From Phytophthora quininea (taxonomy: Eukaryota; Oomycota; Peronosporomycetes; Peronosporales; Peronosporaceae), in contig JAAVTG010000181.1 in NCBI GenBank assembly GCA_011947345.1, positions 1-25,123 of the forward strand: a DNA stretch of 25,123 nucleotides, written 5' to 3'. The notes under the pieces were generated by a model that did no database searches, was not told the origin of the DNA, and was given only the letters and a program-made list of their open reading frames with translations. Made by a program: the position numbers and the translations under genes. Every line of letters begins with the position of its first letter. The first letter of the stretch is position 1. Positions 9,827 through 19,732 of this stretch are shown in pieces.

Positions 9827-10952
9827 ATGAGACCGGCATTGCGATCGTCGCGCTGGGTGCCGCGGCTCGGTAGAACGTCTTCGTCGCGATCGCAGCCTTC
9901 CCCATGTGCATACAGAGCTGGTTCACACTGGGACGTCTCCGTCACGCCCGAAGTGGCGCAGGGTCTGCTCGAGACGGCTTCTACGTGGTCCCCAACGCCT
10001 TCCCGACCGAATATCTGCGTCGCCTTCGAGATGAGATGAAGCTATTGCGCACGAGCGGCCAGCTGTATCCCAACTCGACGCACATCCTGACCAGCAGCTC
10101 CGGCCCTTCCAAGACGCTGCTGCTGGAGAAGCACGGCATCCTCGAGACGGAGCTGGCGCTGGATGCCGTGCGCGACCAGATTGCCGTGCCCTTCCTGCGA
10201 GACTTTTCGACCAGCAAGTGGTCTTTGGGCCGTTGCAGCGAGCTCTGCCAGAGTGGATGAAGCTGGCCGGGCACATGGTCAAGGTGCAGCACAGCGCAGG
10301 CAATGGGGCATGCTTCCCTGTGCACTTTGACACGTACGGCAGCGACGGGAAATGCGTCACGGCGGTGCTGTATCTGAACGAGCACTGGCGGCCAGGAGAT
10401 GGCGGAGAGATCGTGCTGTATCCGTTCCCGAAGGAGCGAGTTATCGTGCAGCCTCGCTTTGGAGAGCTGGTGCTGTTCTCGTCCCAGCAAATGCTGCATC
10501 GAGTCCTTCCAGCGATGAAGCCGCGGTTTGCCCTCACGACGTGGACGTATCACTTGCCATCGCCTGCTGCGAAGACGGAGAGTGCCGCGTATTATAAGAG
10601 CATCGAGAGTAGCGTTGAAGGTGACGAGAACGCTGCGTTCCAAGCGATGGTTGCCAAGATCCTGCGATCGCCGTTCCGAAGGCATCTGCTCCAGCTCGTC
10701 TACAAGGAGGAATGGAAACAGTCGCTGCATGAATCGCATTTGCCTACTGACGCATTTGAGCAGTACATAGCGACGCACGAGCAAGAAGTTCAGGTCATCG
10801 AAGCTGCAACAAGAAAGATGTTGGATAACTTTCGAGCCAAGGACGGCGGAGTGAGCAGTACCTTGCCGACTTCCAGCTCAGAGCTATTGACACGGATGCA
10901 GGACGGAACCAATCGCGAGTTCACTAACAACATCCAGTTGTCATGGTTTTAG
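9827..10952 (+). CDS. Prolyl-4-hydroxylase-like 2OG-Fe(II) dioxygenase
   Basis: It couples 2-oxoglutarate decarboxylation to hydroxylation of a substrate, probably a protein. The iron ligands are visible: HFD at 10323-10331 (HxD, in PVHFDTYG) and a distal His at 10497-10499 (MLHRVLP). The 2OG-binding Arg is at 10524-10526 (RFALTTW). Between them lies VTAVLYLNEHWRPGDGGE, typical of P4H-type folds. About 125 C-terminal residues after the catalytic core are helical and charged, without a motif I know. The first ~35 residues (MRPALRSSRWVPRLGR..) are rich in Arg/Ser and free of acidic residues, like a mitochondrial presequence. One base is missing near 9971-9973 and one T at 10204-10207 (TTTT); restoring them joins LLE to DGFYVVPNAFP and RDF to FDQQVVFGPLQ. 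The substrate is unknown. The gene converges on the D-serine dehydratase gene with only 55 bp between stops. Confidence 0.85.
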
Positions 10953-11007
10953 ACAGATAATCGCAGCCACTTTGTTAATGCGAGGTGCCGGCCTAGCAAC
11001 TCTTCAT

Positions 11008-12450
11008 CTACTGCGTGCAGCCTCGCGACAAAAGGCTCCAGGTCCTGAGCTCCTTCCCTTGGACGTAAAACTTGTCGGTGAGGTTCGACACCACGCAGGC
11101 GTGGTTGGGAACGATGACGAGCCGCTGACCGATGCTGGGCGAAGGAATGCCGTCCACCGTCTTGATCCAGCCGTGCTCTTCCGAGAGCTTGGCGACTTCG
11201 AAGCAGATTAATTCTTCCCCATCGTCCAGCACAGTCTTGTTTTGTTTTGGCTCTTTCACCACGCGCTGAAAGTCCTTCTCGTAGAAAGCGAGGCCGTAGC
11301 ATTGCGAGCCAAACTCTCCAGACGATCGAGCACTGTTCAAGACCAACATATTGTTATGAGTCGCTCATAGGCGCATCAATTTCTAGCAGTTGGCTCACCC
11401 ATCCGAACTCAGCACTTTCGAGCCCGCGTCAACGATGAAATTGTACTTGTTGGAGCTCACCACCGTGGCAAGCACAGTCAAGGCAACGTCTTGCATCGAA
11501 AACAGTCCCATACGCACAGGAGTGCGGTCGAGGAACACATAGTTTCCTGGGCGAATCTGAATCAAAACAAAACAAAAAGGCTTGAAAACCATTATCCAAT
11601 TCACTCCCCAGACTGATCGTACCTCTGTGATCCCCTCGAAACTCCTCCTGGCGGGCTCTGTCAGTGTGCTTCCAACAGACACGACTGGCACAGCGATGCC
11701 ATTCTAATAGGTACCATCGAATTAGAAGACGATCTGCATAGACTATTCGGCAGACTCTTACCTTTTCAAGCATCGCCTTGATGCGGACCATGATCGACCG
11801 TTCAATCTCCCCAATCTCCGAGCTTTCAGTTATAGATGCGCACCCGTACACGTGGCCTAGATGTCCAACAATCCAAGACTATTAGTCCAAGTATCTACAC
11901 AACAAGAATGCAATTACCTCGTACCAGCGTGAGACAGCAAACCCCTGAAGGCCAAATTGCTCGACTTGGCAATTCGCTGCGCCAACGGCAGCAGCTTGGG
12001 ATCATCTTCCTCCAGGCCAACGCGGTGGTATCCGACGTCCACGTGGATCAGCAGCTTCAGTTGACAGCCACAGGCAGCCGCCGCCTTCTCCGCTGCCTCG
12101 ACACCTTCGTCACTGTCCACCGTCAAGAGGAACTCGACCCCTTGCTTCTGCGCCTCCTGCAGAACTTCCTGCACCTTGTCGCTCTGAATGACTGGGTAGG
12201 CCAGCAAAAGGCTCGCGAGTCCTGGCACGTCGCCACGCAGGAACTTGAGCGCTTCCGACGGTTTGGAGACGGTGAGTCCACAGGCACCAGCAGCCAGTTG
12301 CAGTGCTGCGATCTCGCGGGTCTTGTGGGTCTTGGCGTGCGGACGCAGCTGCACCTGGCGCTTGCTGGCCAGCGCTTGCATGCGCTCGATGTTGCGCAGC
12401 AGTCGCGGCTCGTCCAGCACGACGCTGGGGGTCTGCAGAGTAGCGGTCAT
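11008..12450 (-). CDS. D-serine dehydratase / D-threonine aldolase-like PLP enzyme, five exons, intact
   Basis: A fold-type III (alanine racemase-like) PLP enzyme. The family cleaves D-threonine or D-3-hydroxy acids, or dehydrates D-serine to pyruvate and ammonia; sequence alone does not decide which. Exons (minus) are 12450-11925, 11856-11762, 11703-11623, 11556-11399 and 11332-11008. Introns are 58-68 nt with GT..AG ends, and phases match throughout, giving 394 residues with no frameshift. The PLP lysine is K40 in RPHAKTHK (codon 12333-12331). HVDVGYHRVGLE and AGSKVLSSDG are typical of the barrel. The C-terminal D-ser_dehydrat domain carries PNHAC, whose His (11103-11101) and Cys (11097-11095) are the zinc ligands of eukaryotic D-serine dehydratase. 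No targeting signal is visible, so it is probably cytosolic. It is the one complete gene of the window. Confidence 0.93.
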
Positions 12451-12825
12451 GGTACTGCAGTCGTCAACGGCAAGGCAAGTTGTAAAGTGCGGTGCGTCAG
12501 CAGGGTTGACGATCTTCGCTCATCAAATCCGCCTGATTAGAATAGTGCCCCCGGAGCAGTACTAACCAAGCCTCAAGACTGAACGAGGCTCGTGTGGAGG
12601 GCAATGGTCGTGTGCTTTCCATGCCAATATGAACCCGACGCAGTTCGTGTGCTATTCTACCACAGCGTTCAGTGTGATGGCATTCGCTGTACGCTGCTCA
12701 TTTTCCTGTTGACATTGAAATTGGGCTGCATTTCAAGGACGCTCCCAGTACATCGTTGACGACCTCAAATCGAAACTCATCGACCGATCATGCATTGCCT
12801 TCTTTCCTGAGGAGGAGTTTCTGCA
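12451..12825. other. Intergenic region between D-serine dehydratase gene and LINE, with a short plus-strand ORF relic
   Basis: This includes the promoter of the dehydratase gene. On the plus strand a frame from about 12732 to the stop at 12827-12829 encodes ~32 residues (SQYIVDDLKSKLID..), and an adjacent frame encodes HFPVDIEIG just upstream. Both look more protein-like than background and may be the damaged N-terminus of a gene cut off by the LINE. GCTCATTTTCC at 12696-12706 resembles the oomycete initiator element. Neither point is secure. Confidence 0.25.
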
Positions 12826-14572
12826 CTAGGATCCTCTGCGGTGGTGGTTCATAGGTCCTCTATTAACTGTTATCTCTCTAACTAAAAATTCCTGATATCT
12901 CTGTAGGCTCTGCCAAATGCTTCCTGTTTGTTTCACTTTTGTCTTGGGATGCCGTGTTCCGTGTCGCTTTAGCTGTAGTTGAATCATCTCCCTGACTTGG
13001 GCTGGAAGTGGTTGTGACCACTGAATCTCCTTGTCACCAAATTTCTGAATTAGCTTTATGATAGTCGACACATCTTTCTTCTTGTTGATTATCCATGATA
13101 CTGCATTTGCCTCCTTTAAGGCTCCTTCCTTGGCTGTCGCTGCTAATAGCTTTTTTCTTTTCTGAATTGGCTGTGCACTTCTCAAGTGAACTTGAGCCGT
13201 TCCTAAATATACTAATCTTGATAGTTGCGCTTTTGTTTGTTGCACCATCTGCAGGAAACGAGATAAGTTCTTGTCGTAGTCCCCCAGCAATATCCAGCCC
13301 CTGGTCCGAGTCGTCCTTGTTTGTGCTCGTTTACAATATATTTGAATACCCCCACTGCCGACAAAATGCTGTCCTGTGAACAATATTGCCGGTAGTGCTA
13401 CTGTGTTGAATAGCATTATCCGTTGAGTCACTGAATTTGAAACTCTGGCAGCTATTCGCAATCTTTTCTCCATATGCTGTTTTCTAATAGCCTAATTAAT
13501 TTCTGTGGTGTCATCAAGACCAAAGTAATATTCTAAAATCCGTGTAGTGTCTCCTTTCTGGAGCACCGGGTAACCTTTACACTTCTTCTGTTTCCACGGT
13601 TTGTTGAGAGGTACCAAGGTACATCTGCTTGGTTGAACTCTTAGGCCTGACAGGTCCCCAAACCGTGTTAGGATGTCTTTAACTATCTCGATTTCGCTCG
13701 TTCTGGAAACAAACACCGTACTGTCGTCCACGAATTTACTGAATGCATGCCTCCTTCCATTCGTGTTCCGAATTTCGATTCAAGGTAGCTTCGGATGTTC
13801 AGCAATTGCTTGCCCCAAACTTCAAGCCAATATGAAAAGTAAGGGGTCAGAGGACAACCTTGCCGGATTCCTGAGTTTATCTTCCATTTCGATGACTCTT
13901 TCCCATTGACCAAGTACCGCGCTGTTGTACCAGTGTGTAAATTGTGAAGTACATCTAAGAATTCTTGAGGAAATCCAAGTTGCCACAATGCAGCGATCAA
14001 AATGCTACGATCAAGTGTATCATAAGAATTGTTTTAAGTCCAAACATAAGATTGCTGCAGAATCCACCCAGACTACGGTAGGGTCATCGACCATAGACTG
14101 CAAGACAGCCTGTACCATGGTGACGCTTCGAGTCATAAGCCGGTCTCGTACAAAGCCGTGTTGGTTCTTGCTCAGTATTCGCGGTAAAAACCTCTGGAAC
14201 CGTTCCGCATAAATGTGGCCCAGTATTTGTAGGCGTATTCAGCAGTGAGATTGATCGGTAATCCATCGCCATCGCTGAGTTCCCTTTCTTCCTCAAAGGC
14301 ACCACTACGGCATCTAGAAACAACGCTGGCGCCTGAGCTCCACTTTGGATTGATTGATACACTTTGACCTGACAAATTGCTAGCTCCTGAGCGTAGTCCT
14401 TGTAAGAATTATGAGTAAGACCTGTGGTTCCGCCATTTTTGTCTTTATGTAGCTGATCTAGTGCTCGTAAGACTCCATCTTCTACTATCAGCTGAAGGTC
14501 ATCGATAACACCACCCGTAGCGGTTGCGACAACGCATTGCTGGAGGGAGCACCAAAGAACTGAGGTAGGCAA
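12826..14572 (-). mobile_element. Degenerate non-LTR (LINE-type) retrotransposon reverse transcriptase, 5'-truncated
   Basis: Reverse-transcriptase blocks appear in order on the minus strand but in changing frames. DQLHKDKNGGTTGLTHNSY (about 14450) matches the 'pGpDGl' block and VVVPLRKKGN..DYRSISLLN (about 14300) the palm entry. A G-x-R-QGCPLTP block (INSGIRQGCPLTP, about 13860) follows, then the catalytic FVDDSTVFVS (about 13730), FGDLSGLRVQPSRC, and a thumb region with RIAARVSNSVTQRIMLFNTV (about 13450). It ends in a stop at 12828-12826. The upstream endonuclease is absent, as expected for 5' truncation during target-primed insertion. Several frame changes and internal stops indicate a dead copy, though assembly indels may add to the damage. 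No clear poly(A) tail or target-site duplication is visible. The region is more AT-rich than flanking genes. The clade is not assignable by eye. Confidence 0.85.
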
Positions 14573-14681
14573 GTCATTGCAAGCTAAAGCTAGCTATGAG
14601 TGGAACTGACACTGTTCTACACTACAACGTCGGCGATTTCCTTTGAATCTGCAGTCGGCACAACTTGTTCAGCAGTCGTCC

Positions 14682-16101
14682 CTAACGCCTCAAGTAGATC
14701 GGCAGGATGGGGAGCTCAATAGTCTGGCGCGGTATACGCCGTGCTCGGCCTCTCGGAATGTCTGTCAGTTGCTGCACATACTCCGCCGATATCTGCTTGA
14801 TGGTGGTCACGAATGTAGCCATCGACGGGTGATTGGGCACACGCGTGTTGAGGACGCGGTTAAACAGCTCCAAAGGGTTGTTAGACCGGACGACGAGCTC
14901 GTTTGCATGCCGTAAACGTTCCAGAGCTCTGCATCGCAACCGTCAATCCATGTACGCTGAAAATACTCCCAGAAGTCTTGCCACTTCTTGACCGAGTACT
15001 CAACGTTTTGTTCCTCACACTGGCGCATAATCTCTTGCTTAGCCCACTCGATTCCCCGCGTCCTCACGTGATCAGGATCAGTGACTTTCAGCAAATCCAA
15101 GACTCCTCTAGTCATCGCTATCATGCACTCTGCTTCTGGTACCGCATAACGCTTCAGGGCACGCCTCCATGCCTGTTTCAAATGAAACAGCCACCCCAAG
15201 ACGATGGCATCAGGAAAATGAGTTTGCACTGCCTGAATTAAGGCAGACTCGAAGTCGCAGATAACTTCGGCGGGGCTGAGCAGCTGGTCGGTAGCTTGTA
15301 GCACATAATGCATCATATCCCAGTACGCGAAACCAGAGCGCGAAGTACTTATTATATAAAACACTGGTACAAAGAGTCCTGATGCACGGTCGTGGACCAT
15401 GAACACCACGCATTGCTCGTAGTTACGGGGTACACATCGAAATGTACCGTCCAGGAAGAGAGTTACGTTATTATAGCGCAGGAGGTTCACGAGCGCCGGG
15501 TGCGCCCATCCGAGCAATCTTGTGGGCTTATTCACGTCTTCATGGTTTTCAGACACAAAATGAAACTGGAAAAAGAGACCCCTTCATTTAGTGTCAACGA
15601 AAGAGGTGGAATTTCCACTGATCCATGCACACTGCCACTGTAGTGAATGGCTCTTGCCCTGTAGACACGCGTGATAACTTGCGACTCGGACAGACCGATC
15701 GAGATGTTGTTGTTGTCATTCTCATAAAATAGACTGCGTAGCTCCTGCCAAATCAGCCGAGCCGGCCTAGCAACATCACTAATGGCTAAGCTGCCTGCCA
15801 TCGCCTTCGTTTCCTCCGTGACATCCTCCAGGCCATCTGCAACGTTTGCGTCCCTACAAGTGTGAGGTCGAACACTAGAATATCCCATCGAGGAAACACG
15901 AAACTCCATCGCCCCTCTGCAGCCAGAACGATATCTTAAGCAGCGAAACGAAATCTTCTTCGACGAAGCCCACGGCGAGTTTACTTGTAGCCCTGATAGA
16001 AGCACGTAGTACGCCCCCAGCGGCTCTCCGGAGGCTCTGCACCTGCGTTCGACATTGCCTATTCCAAACTGATGCTGGCTACAGCAAACACCGCCACCCA
16101 T
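14682..16101 (-). mobile_element. MULE (Mutator-like) transposase
   Basis: The protein starts at 16101 (MGGGVCCSQHQF). A zinc-finger-like segment (about 15960-15850) with C-x5-C and a later H-x-C resembles the FLYWCH/WRKY-GCM1 DNA-binding domain. The DDE domain follows: first Asp in TLFLDGTFRCVP (about 15460), second Asp in EVICDFESALIQAV (about 15260), and the final Glu in NNPLELFNRVLN (about 14870). Mutator-superfamily transposases usually carry a CxxH motif after the second Asp; here the matching place reads GWLFHLKQA, so the Cys is replaced by Trp and activity is doubtful. One base is missing in AAAAA at 15570-15574 and another near 14901-14910; repaired, the frame runs to the stop at 14682. 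I could not find terminal inverted repeats by eye. It lies 110 bp from the LINE in the same orientation. Confidence 0.88.
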
Positions 16102-16134
16102 TTTCAGATCCTGAAGCCATTCTTCCCATCCTAA

Positions 16135-16161
16135 GGTCCGTTCTTAGACCTGGTCCGTTCT
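16135..16161. repeat. 10-bp direct repeat between MULE and Harbinger
   Basis: GGTCCGTTCT occurs at 16135-16144 and 16152-16161, in the short gap between the start of the MULE transposase and the Harbinger coding frame. It could belong to a subterminal repeat array of either element. Confidence 0.55.
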
Positions 16162-17568
16162 GTATCTGGCCACGAAAATAATCTTCCCTACTACGCCGTC
16201 TCGGAAGTCTGGTTTAGAAAGGCGAGATGCTGCTGCCGGTATTGCGCTTATTCGGCAAGTTCGTCAAGAGCGTGAGCGGAAACGGGCCCGCCTCGAAGCA
16301 CGTTTGGCAGACAGGAGACGTGGTCGAGATGAACAGGGAGATGACGAGTCGTCAGAAGAGGAAGATACGCCGTGCTTCGTGTTCCATTTGTTCCTCGAGT
16401 CTGGGGTCCGCAAGAGATCATCAGCATGACGAATTTCTCACCCGCTCAAGTCAATGTGCTATGGTGCTCCATTGAAGACCACGTTGTGCTCGACCGGGGC
16501 GTTGGTCGTGGCTGGAAGTGTGAGCAGACCCCAAAGGATTTGCTCTTCATGACGTTGACTGTTCTCAAAGTCTGTGGACAATGGGATGGATATTTAATAT
16601 TAAACGCCATACATTCGATAAAATGATCACAAAGTACCTGGCGGTGCTTTCATCAATTCTATACACGCTCTACGTCACACCTTTAGCGGAAAGATGTACT
16701 ATGCAGCTTCTCCGACAAACCGACAACTGCTTCGCCAACTCCCTTGCGCGAGATACGCTACGGATGTAACATTCCAAGCGACAAATATGCCTACAGGAAC
16801 TCAAGTTGAACGGAACGAGTTCTACAGCGCGAAGCACAAATTGCATGGCTTCAAGGTGGAAGTTTCTGCACTTCCCAACGGTATCGCAATAGATTGTTCG
16901 AAGCACTATCGAGGTAGCAAGTCCGACATCGGGATCTTCCGCGAAAACCTCGAGTTCCATCAACTACAGCTGCACAAATTGGCATCGAAGGGGTACTGCC
17001 GGACGTGGGACCAATGAGTAACGAACGGCCTGAGGAATGGGCCGTTTTAGCCGACAAAGGATACCAGGGCCTTGCAGACGTCGTTCGCGCCATTATCCCG
17101 AAAAAGGAAGCCCAGACAAGCGCTCAGTCGGTCAGCAGTTGGGCGGAACCGTCTCATTTCCAGCGATAGCATTATTGTGGAGAATTCCTTCGACCGGCTT
17201 GTGACGCTGTGGTCCCTCTGCGGCAATAAGTACCGGTGGGGCGAGAAACTGTACGACACGATCTTCCGCGCCTGCGTAAACTTGACGAATTTACACATCC
17301 GATCCAGGCCACTGCGTGCTCAAGATGAGACCGACTACGTGAACTACATCGCGCGAATCCGCGGCATCGGCCAGGAAAAAGGCAAGTGCGAGCTACCATC
17401 CAGAAAGACAGTCGGGTCCGGAGACACAACCTTCTCGAAACGACAGTAATGGCTCTACCAGGCCTCGGTGGATCCATCACCAATGAAGGCTTGAGAGATG
17501 GCGGCCTCATAGACGATGGTATCCTTGATGATTCAGAAACTCAACTCAGCCAAGCCTTTCACACATAA
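16148..17568 (+). mobile_element. PIF/Harbinger-type DDE transposase (DDE_Tnp_4)
   Basis: The left boundary is only where the frame opens; no convincing ATG is seen. An acidic/basic N-terminus (DEQGDDESSEEEDTPC) leads to MTNFSPAQVNVLWCSIEDHV, a helical segment (LLFMTLTVLKVCGQWD), and then the DDE core. First Asp is in YATDVTFQATNMP (about 16765), second in GSKSDIGIFREN (about 16920). ADKGYQGL (about 17055) follows, and the catalytic Glu is in SIIVENSFDRL (about 17180). Then come LWSLCGNKYRW and NLTNLHIRSRPLRAQD. Frame changes near 16416, 16588, 16690-16692 (AAA), 16960-16975, 17101-17105 (AAAAA) and 17380 are almost all single missing bases; repaired, coding runs to 17568. The catalytic triad is intact, so this copy may be functional in reality. 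No terminal repeats were recognised. Confidence 0.85.
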
Positions 17569-18278
17569 AGTTTTTGTCGGTTGGCTAATTTTAGTCGATT
17601 ATCCCCACAATACTTCGGAATATCTGTCACCTGGCAATTGAATCTGTTGATACGAATTAATAGGGCAAGTTCTTCCCGAGGCTGTAGTTTATCCTAAACA
17701 GAGATATCTAACGATAACTGCCTTACTAGAGCACAATACGGCAATTGGTTTTGACGACTATTGCTTGACGCTCTTCTGACGTCAGTTCCGGATAGTGTTT
17801 TTTTTCTTTCTTCAGGGGTTCTTGCTGCGCATGCTGTTCGAGGATCAAAGCAAACATCATTCCAATGGCGTCTTTTGCTGTCGTTGCACTTGACGTTTCG
17901 CCTGCAAATGAAACTGTAGCCATGTCGCTTGCTGAGACTGTCCAAAACAAGACTGTCAAATGTGCACCTTTTGTCGTTGCGACAGCCTGTGGCCAGCAAG
18001 CAGACGATGTGTCATCGTCAGCAGCGCAACGGCGAGCGCCAAACATCAGCGCGCTTCCTCCCATTCTCCAAGCTGCCTCTGTTCAGGTAGACCGCCTAGG
18101 AAAACTCGTTGTTTGGTACCGACCACCGGGTCTGTCTGTACTGCCGAGACAAACGAGTAGGAAGCGCCACTGCACAAACAATTTCACGCGTGCGTGTCAT
18201 TTCCCGGCAGCAAAGTCAAGCTGCGCCCGAGTCCGGTGGTCCAAGAAAAACGCGCAAGTACCTACAGCGGCAACAGCA
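17569..18278. other. Intergenic region with an unassigned minus-strand ORF
   Basis: The minus frame 18064-17726 (112 codons) ends in HYPELTSEERQAIVVKT, reminiscent of the helix-turn-helix start of some transposases (xLTxEERxAIV). The rest matches nothing I know, and a plus frame overlaps it. It may be a further transposon scrap or chance. The 3' part must contain the promoter of the M48 gene. Confidence 0.25.
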
Positions 18279-19100
18279 ATGAGAGGCAACACGGAGCCCA
18301 TTTGGAAACTCGCGGTGCGCTCGACGCTCAAAGTCATGTCCACGGCGCTCTACTCGAAGCGGTTCATCAGCGCGTCGGCGTTGCTGCTCTACGGGTACTC
18401 GACGTACCCGGTGGCTCGCCCCACCAGTTCGCACTCGCTGCGGTTGGCGCACGGTTTGGACTCGCACGAGCTGGACCCGAGCGACGACTTTGCCGTCAAC
18501 GTCCGTCGCATCGCCGCCCGCGTGGGCGTCCAAACCCCGAGCGACTGTCGATTCGGGTGGGCGAGGAGTGCTCCGGCGCCTCTATGGGCGCCAACTTGAC
18601 CATCGCCCGACGTGGGGCCTGCATCGTGCTGCCGATGGAGCTCTACGACGCCTTCTACGCGCCCCAACACCTACACGACAAGTACGACATCCCCAAGTCG
18701 GACGAGATCGACTTTGTGCTGGCCCACGAGAGCGCCCATATCGCCAAGAACCACTCCATGATGACGGGCGCCTTCCTGCCGACGTCGCTGCTTGGAAGCT
18801 GCTATGCCATCCACAAAATCCCCAACAAGTTGGTGGCCGGAGTGGTGGGCGTGCTGGGCATTGTCGGAGGCAACATGCTGCTCTCCTGGAGCTTGGAGCA
18901 CCAGGCCGACCACGTCGCCGCAAAAAGGATTCGCGCGCGGAGGCATCAACTGCTTCCAGCGCAAACTCTCCCGCAACTGCGAGATGCGGCCGGTGCTCAA
19001 CACGTGGCTTATTACCGAGAAGGGCAACTACCTAGGGGACACGTCGCACCCGCTGCTCACCTCGCGCATCGAGCGGTTGAAACTCGTCGCCGAGAGCTGA
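18279..19100 (+). CDS. M48-family zinc metallopeptidase, membrane-associated
   Basis: A gluzincin protease. The zinc motif HESAH (HExxH) is at 18725-18739 in FVLAHESAHIAKNHS, and the third ligand is probably the Glu at 18896-18898 in SLEHQADHVAA, corresponding to the ExxAD segment of the family. DTSHPLLTSRIERL near the C-terminus is a typical M48 element. The hydrophobic segment LVAGVVGVLGIVGGNMLL lies between the two zinc motifs, and a short one (ASALLLYGYS) near residue 30; both suggest membrane attachment, as in Ste24/Oma1/HtpX relatives. The ATG at 18279 (MRGNTEPIWKLAVR) is chosen because upstream codons look non-coding. One C is missing at 18535-18538 (CCCC), and one A appears extra at 18922-18926 (AAAAA), one of the few apparent insertions here. 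The total of ~273 residues is small for Ste24 and closer to Oma1-like or unclassified M48 proteins. Compartment and substrate unknown. Confidence 0.82.
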
Positions 19101-19732
19101 AAGCTAATGAGATTTTGGACAGAGTGTAAAGTATTATTGAACATATAGTTTTGATCCGCCTGGAGGTTCTGGTTCACAGCGAACATTGTGAAGTTATTCT
19201 CGCCAAAATCGTCTCCGTCCGAGACGATCGACTTATTCTTCCCCCAGAGGTGAATTTGTGAGGCTGCTGTTTGTGTGCGGGATTGACCCCGGACGATCGC
19301 AGAGCTCCGCCAGGCCATTCGCAATCCCTCGAAGTTGATCCGAGGCCAGAAGAAACTTTCAGCTGCACTAAAGGGGTGAAGATCGAGGCACTACTGAAGA
19401 CATTTGATGACCGGGAGGCGAAAACGGCGGCGATGCTGAAACAACTCCCGCGTGCTGCCGCTTGCAGACATCGAGGTGTAGTGCAAACATTCATCGTCTT
19501 CAGCCGTAATCTGTCCTATTCCAGACCGGTTGATGCCCGCTTCAACGTCGTTTAACCGCGTTACCGCGCGAAACGACTGGCGCGAACTTGCTATCCTATC
19601 GGTTCACCGACGTTCTTGTCGAACGATGTGACGTTGGGTCTCACTTGGCAGTGGTTTTACTTTCGGCTTTCACAACGTCTTCTGCAGTCTCGAGCGCACT
19701 TCAACTTTTTCTTCCTCTTGCAGACTCGGACG
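19101..19732. other. Intergenic region: M48 3' flank and ABCG 5' flank
   Basis: I see no convincing gene. A plus frame at 19271-19555 is open but without motifs. A pyrimidine-rich tract ending in CTCTTGCAG (acceptor AG at 19722-19723) lies 9 bp before the ABCG ATG and may end a 5' UTR intron. GCGCGAAA at 19566-19573 is a chance-level match to the E2F consensus. Confidence 0.4.

Noticed and set aside
8029..9945. Single 638-codon minus-strand ORF taken as a complete gene
   Set aside because: Its middle is the RasGEF N-terminus, but its C-terminal ~35 residues are an out-of-frame reading after the shift near 8198, and its first ~245 codons include segments that look non-coding.
12826..14572. 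LTR retrotransposon
   Set aside because: RT block order and the GIRQGCPL and SGLRVQPS segments fit non-LTR elements; no integrase, protease, RNase H or LTR was seen.
19271..19555. Plus-strand 94-codon ORF before the ABCG gene
   Set aside because: No motif, mixed composition, and it lies where the 3' flank of the M48 gene and the ABCG promoter should be.
19566..19586. GCGCGAAA and GGCGCGAA as E2F sites of the ABCG gene
   Set aside because: Matches at this level are expected by chance in 25 kb, and an ABCG transporter is not an S-phase gene.
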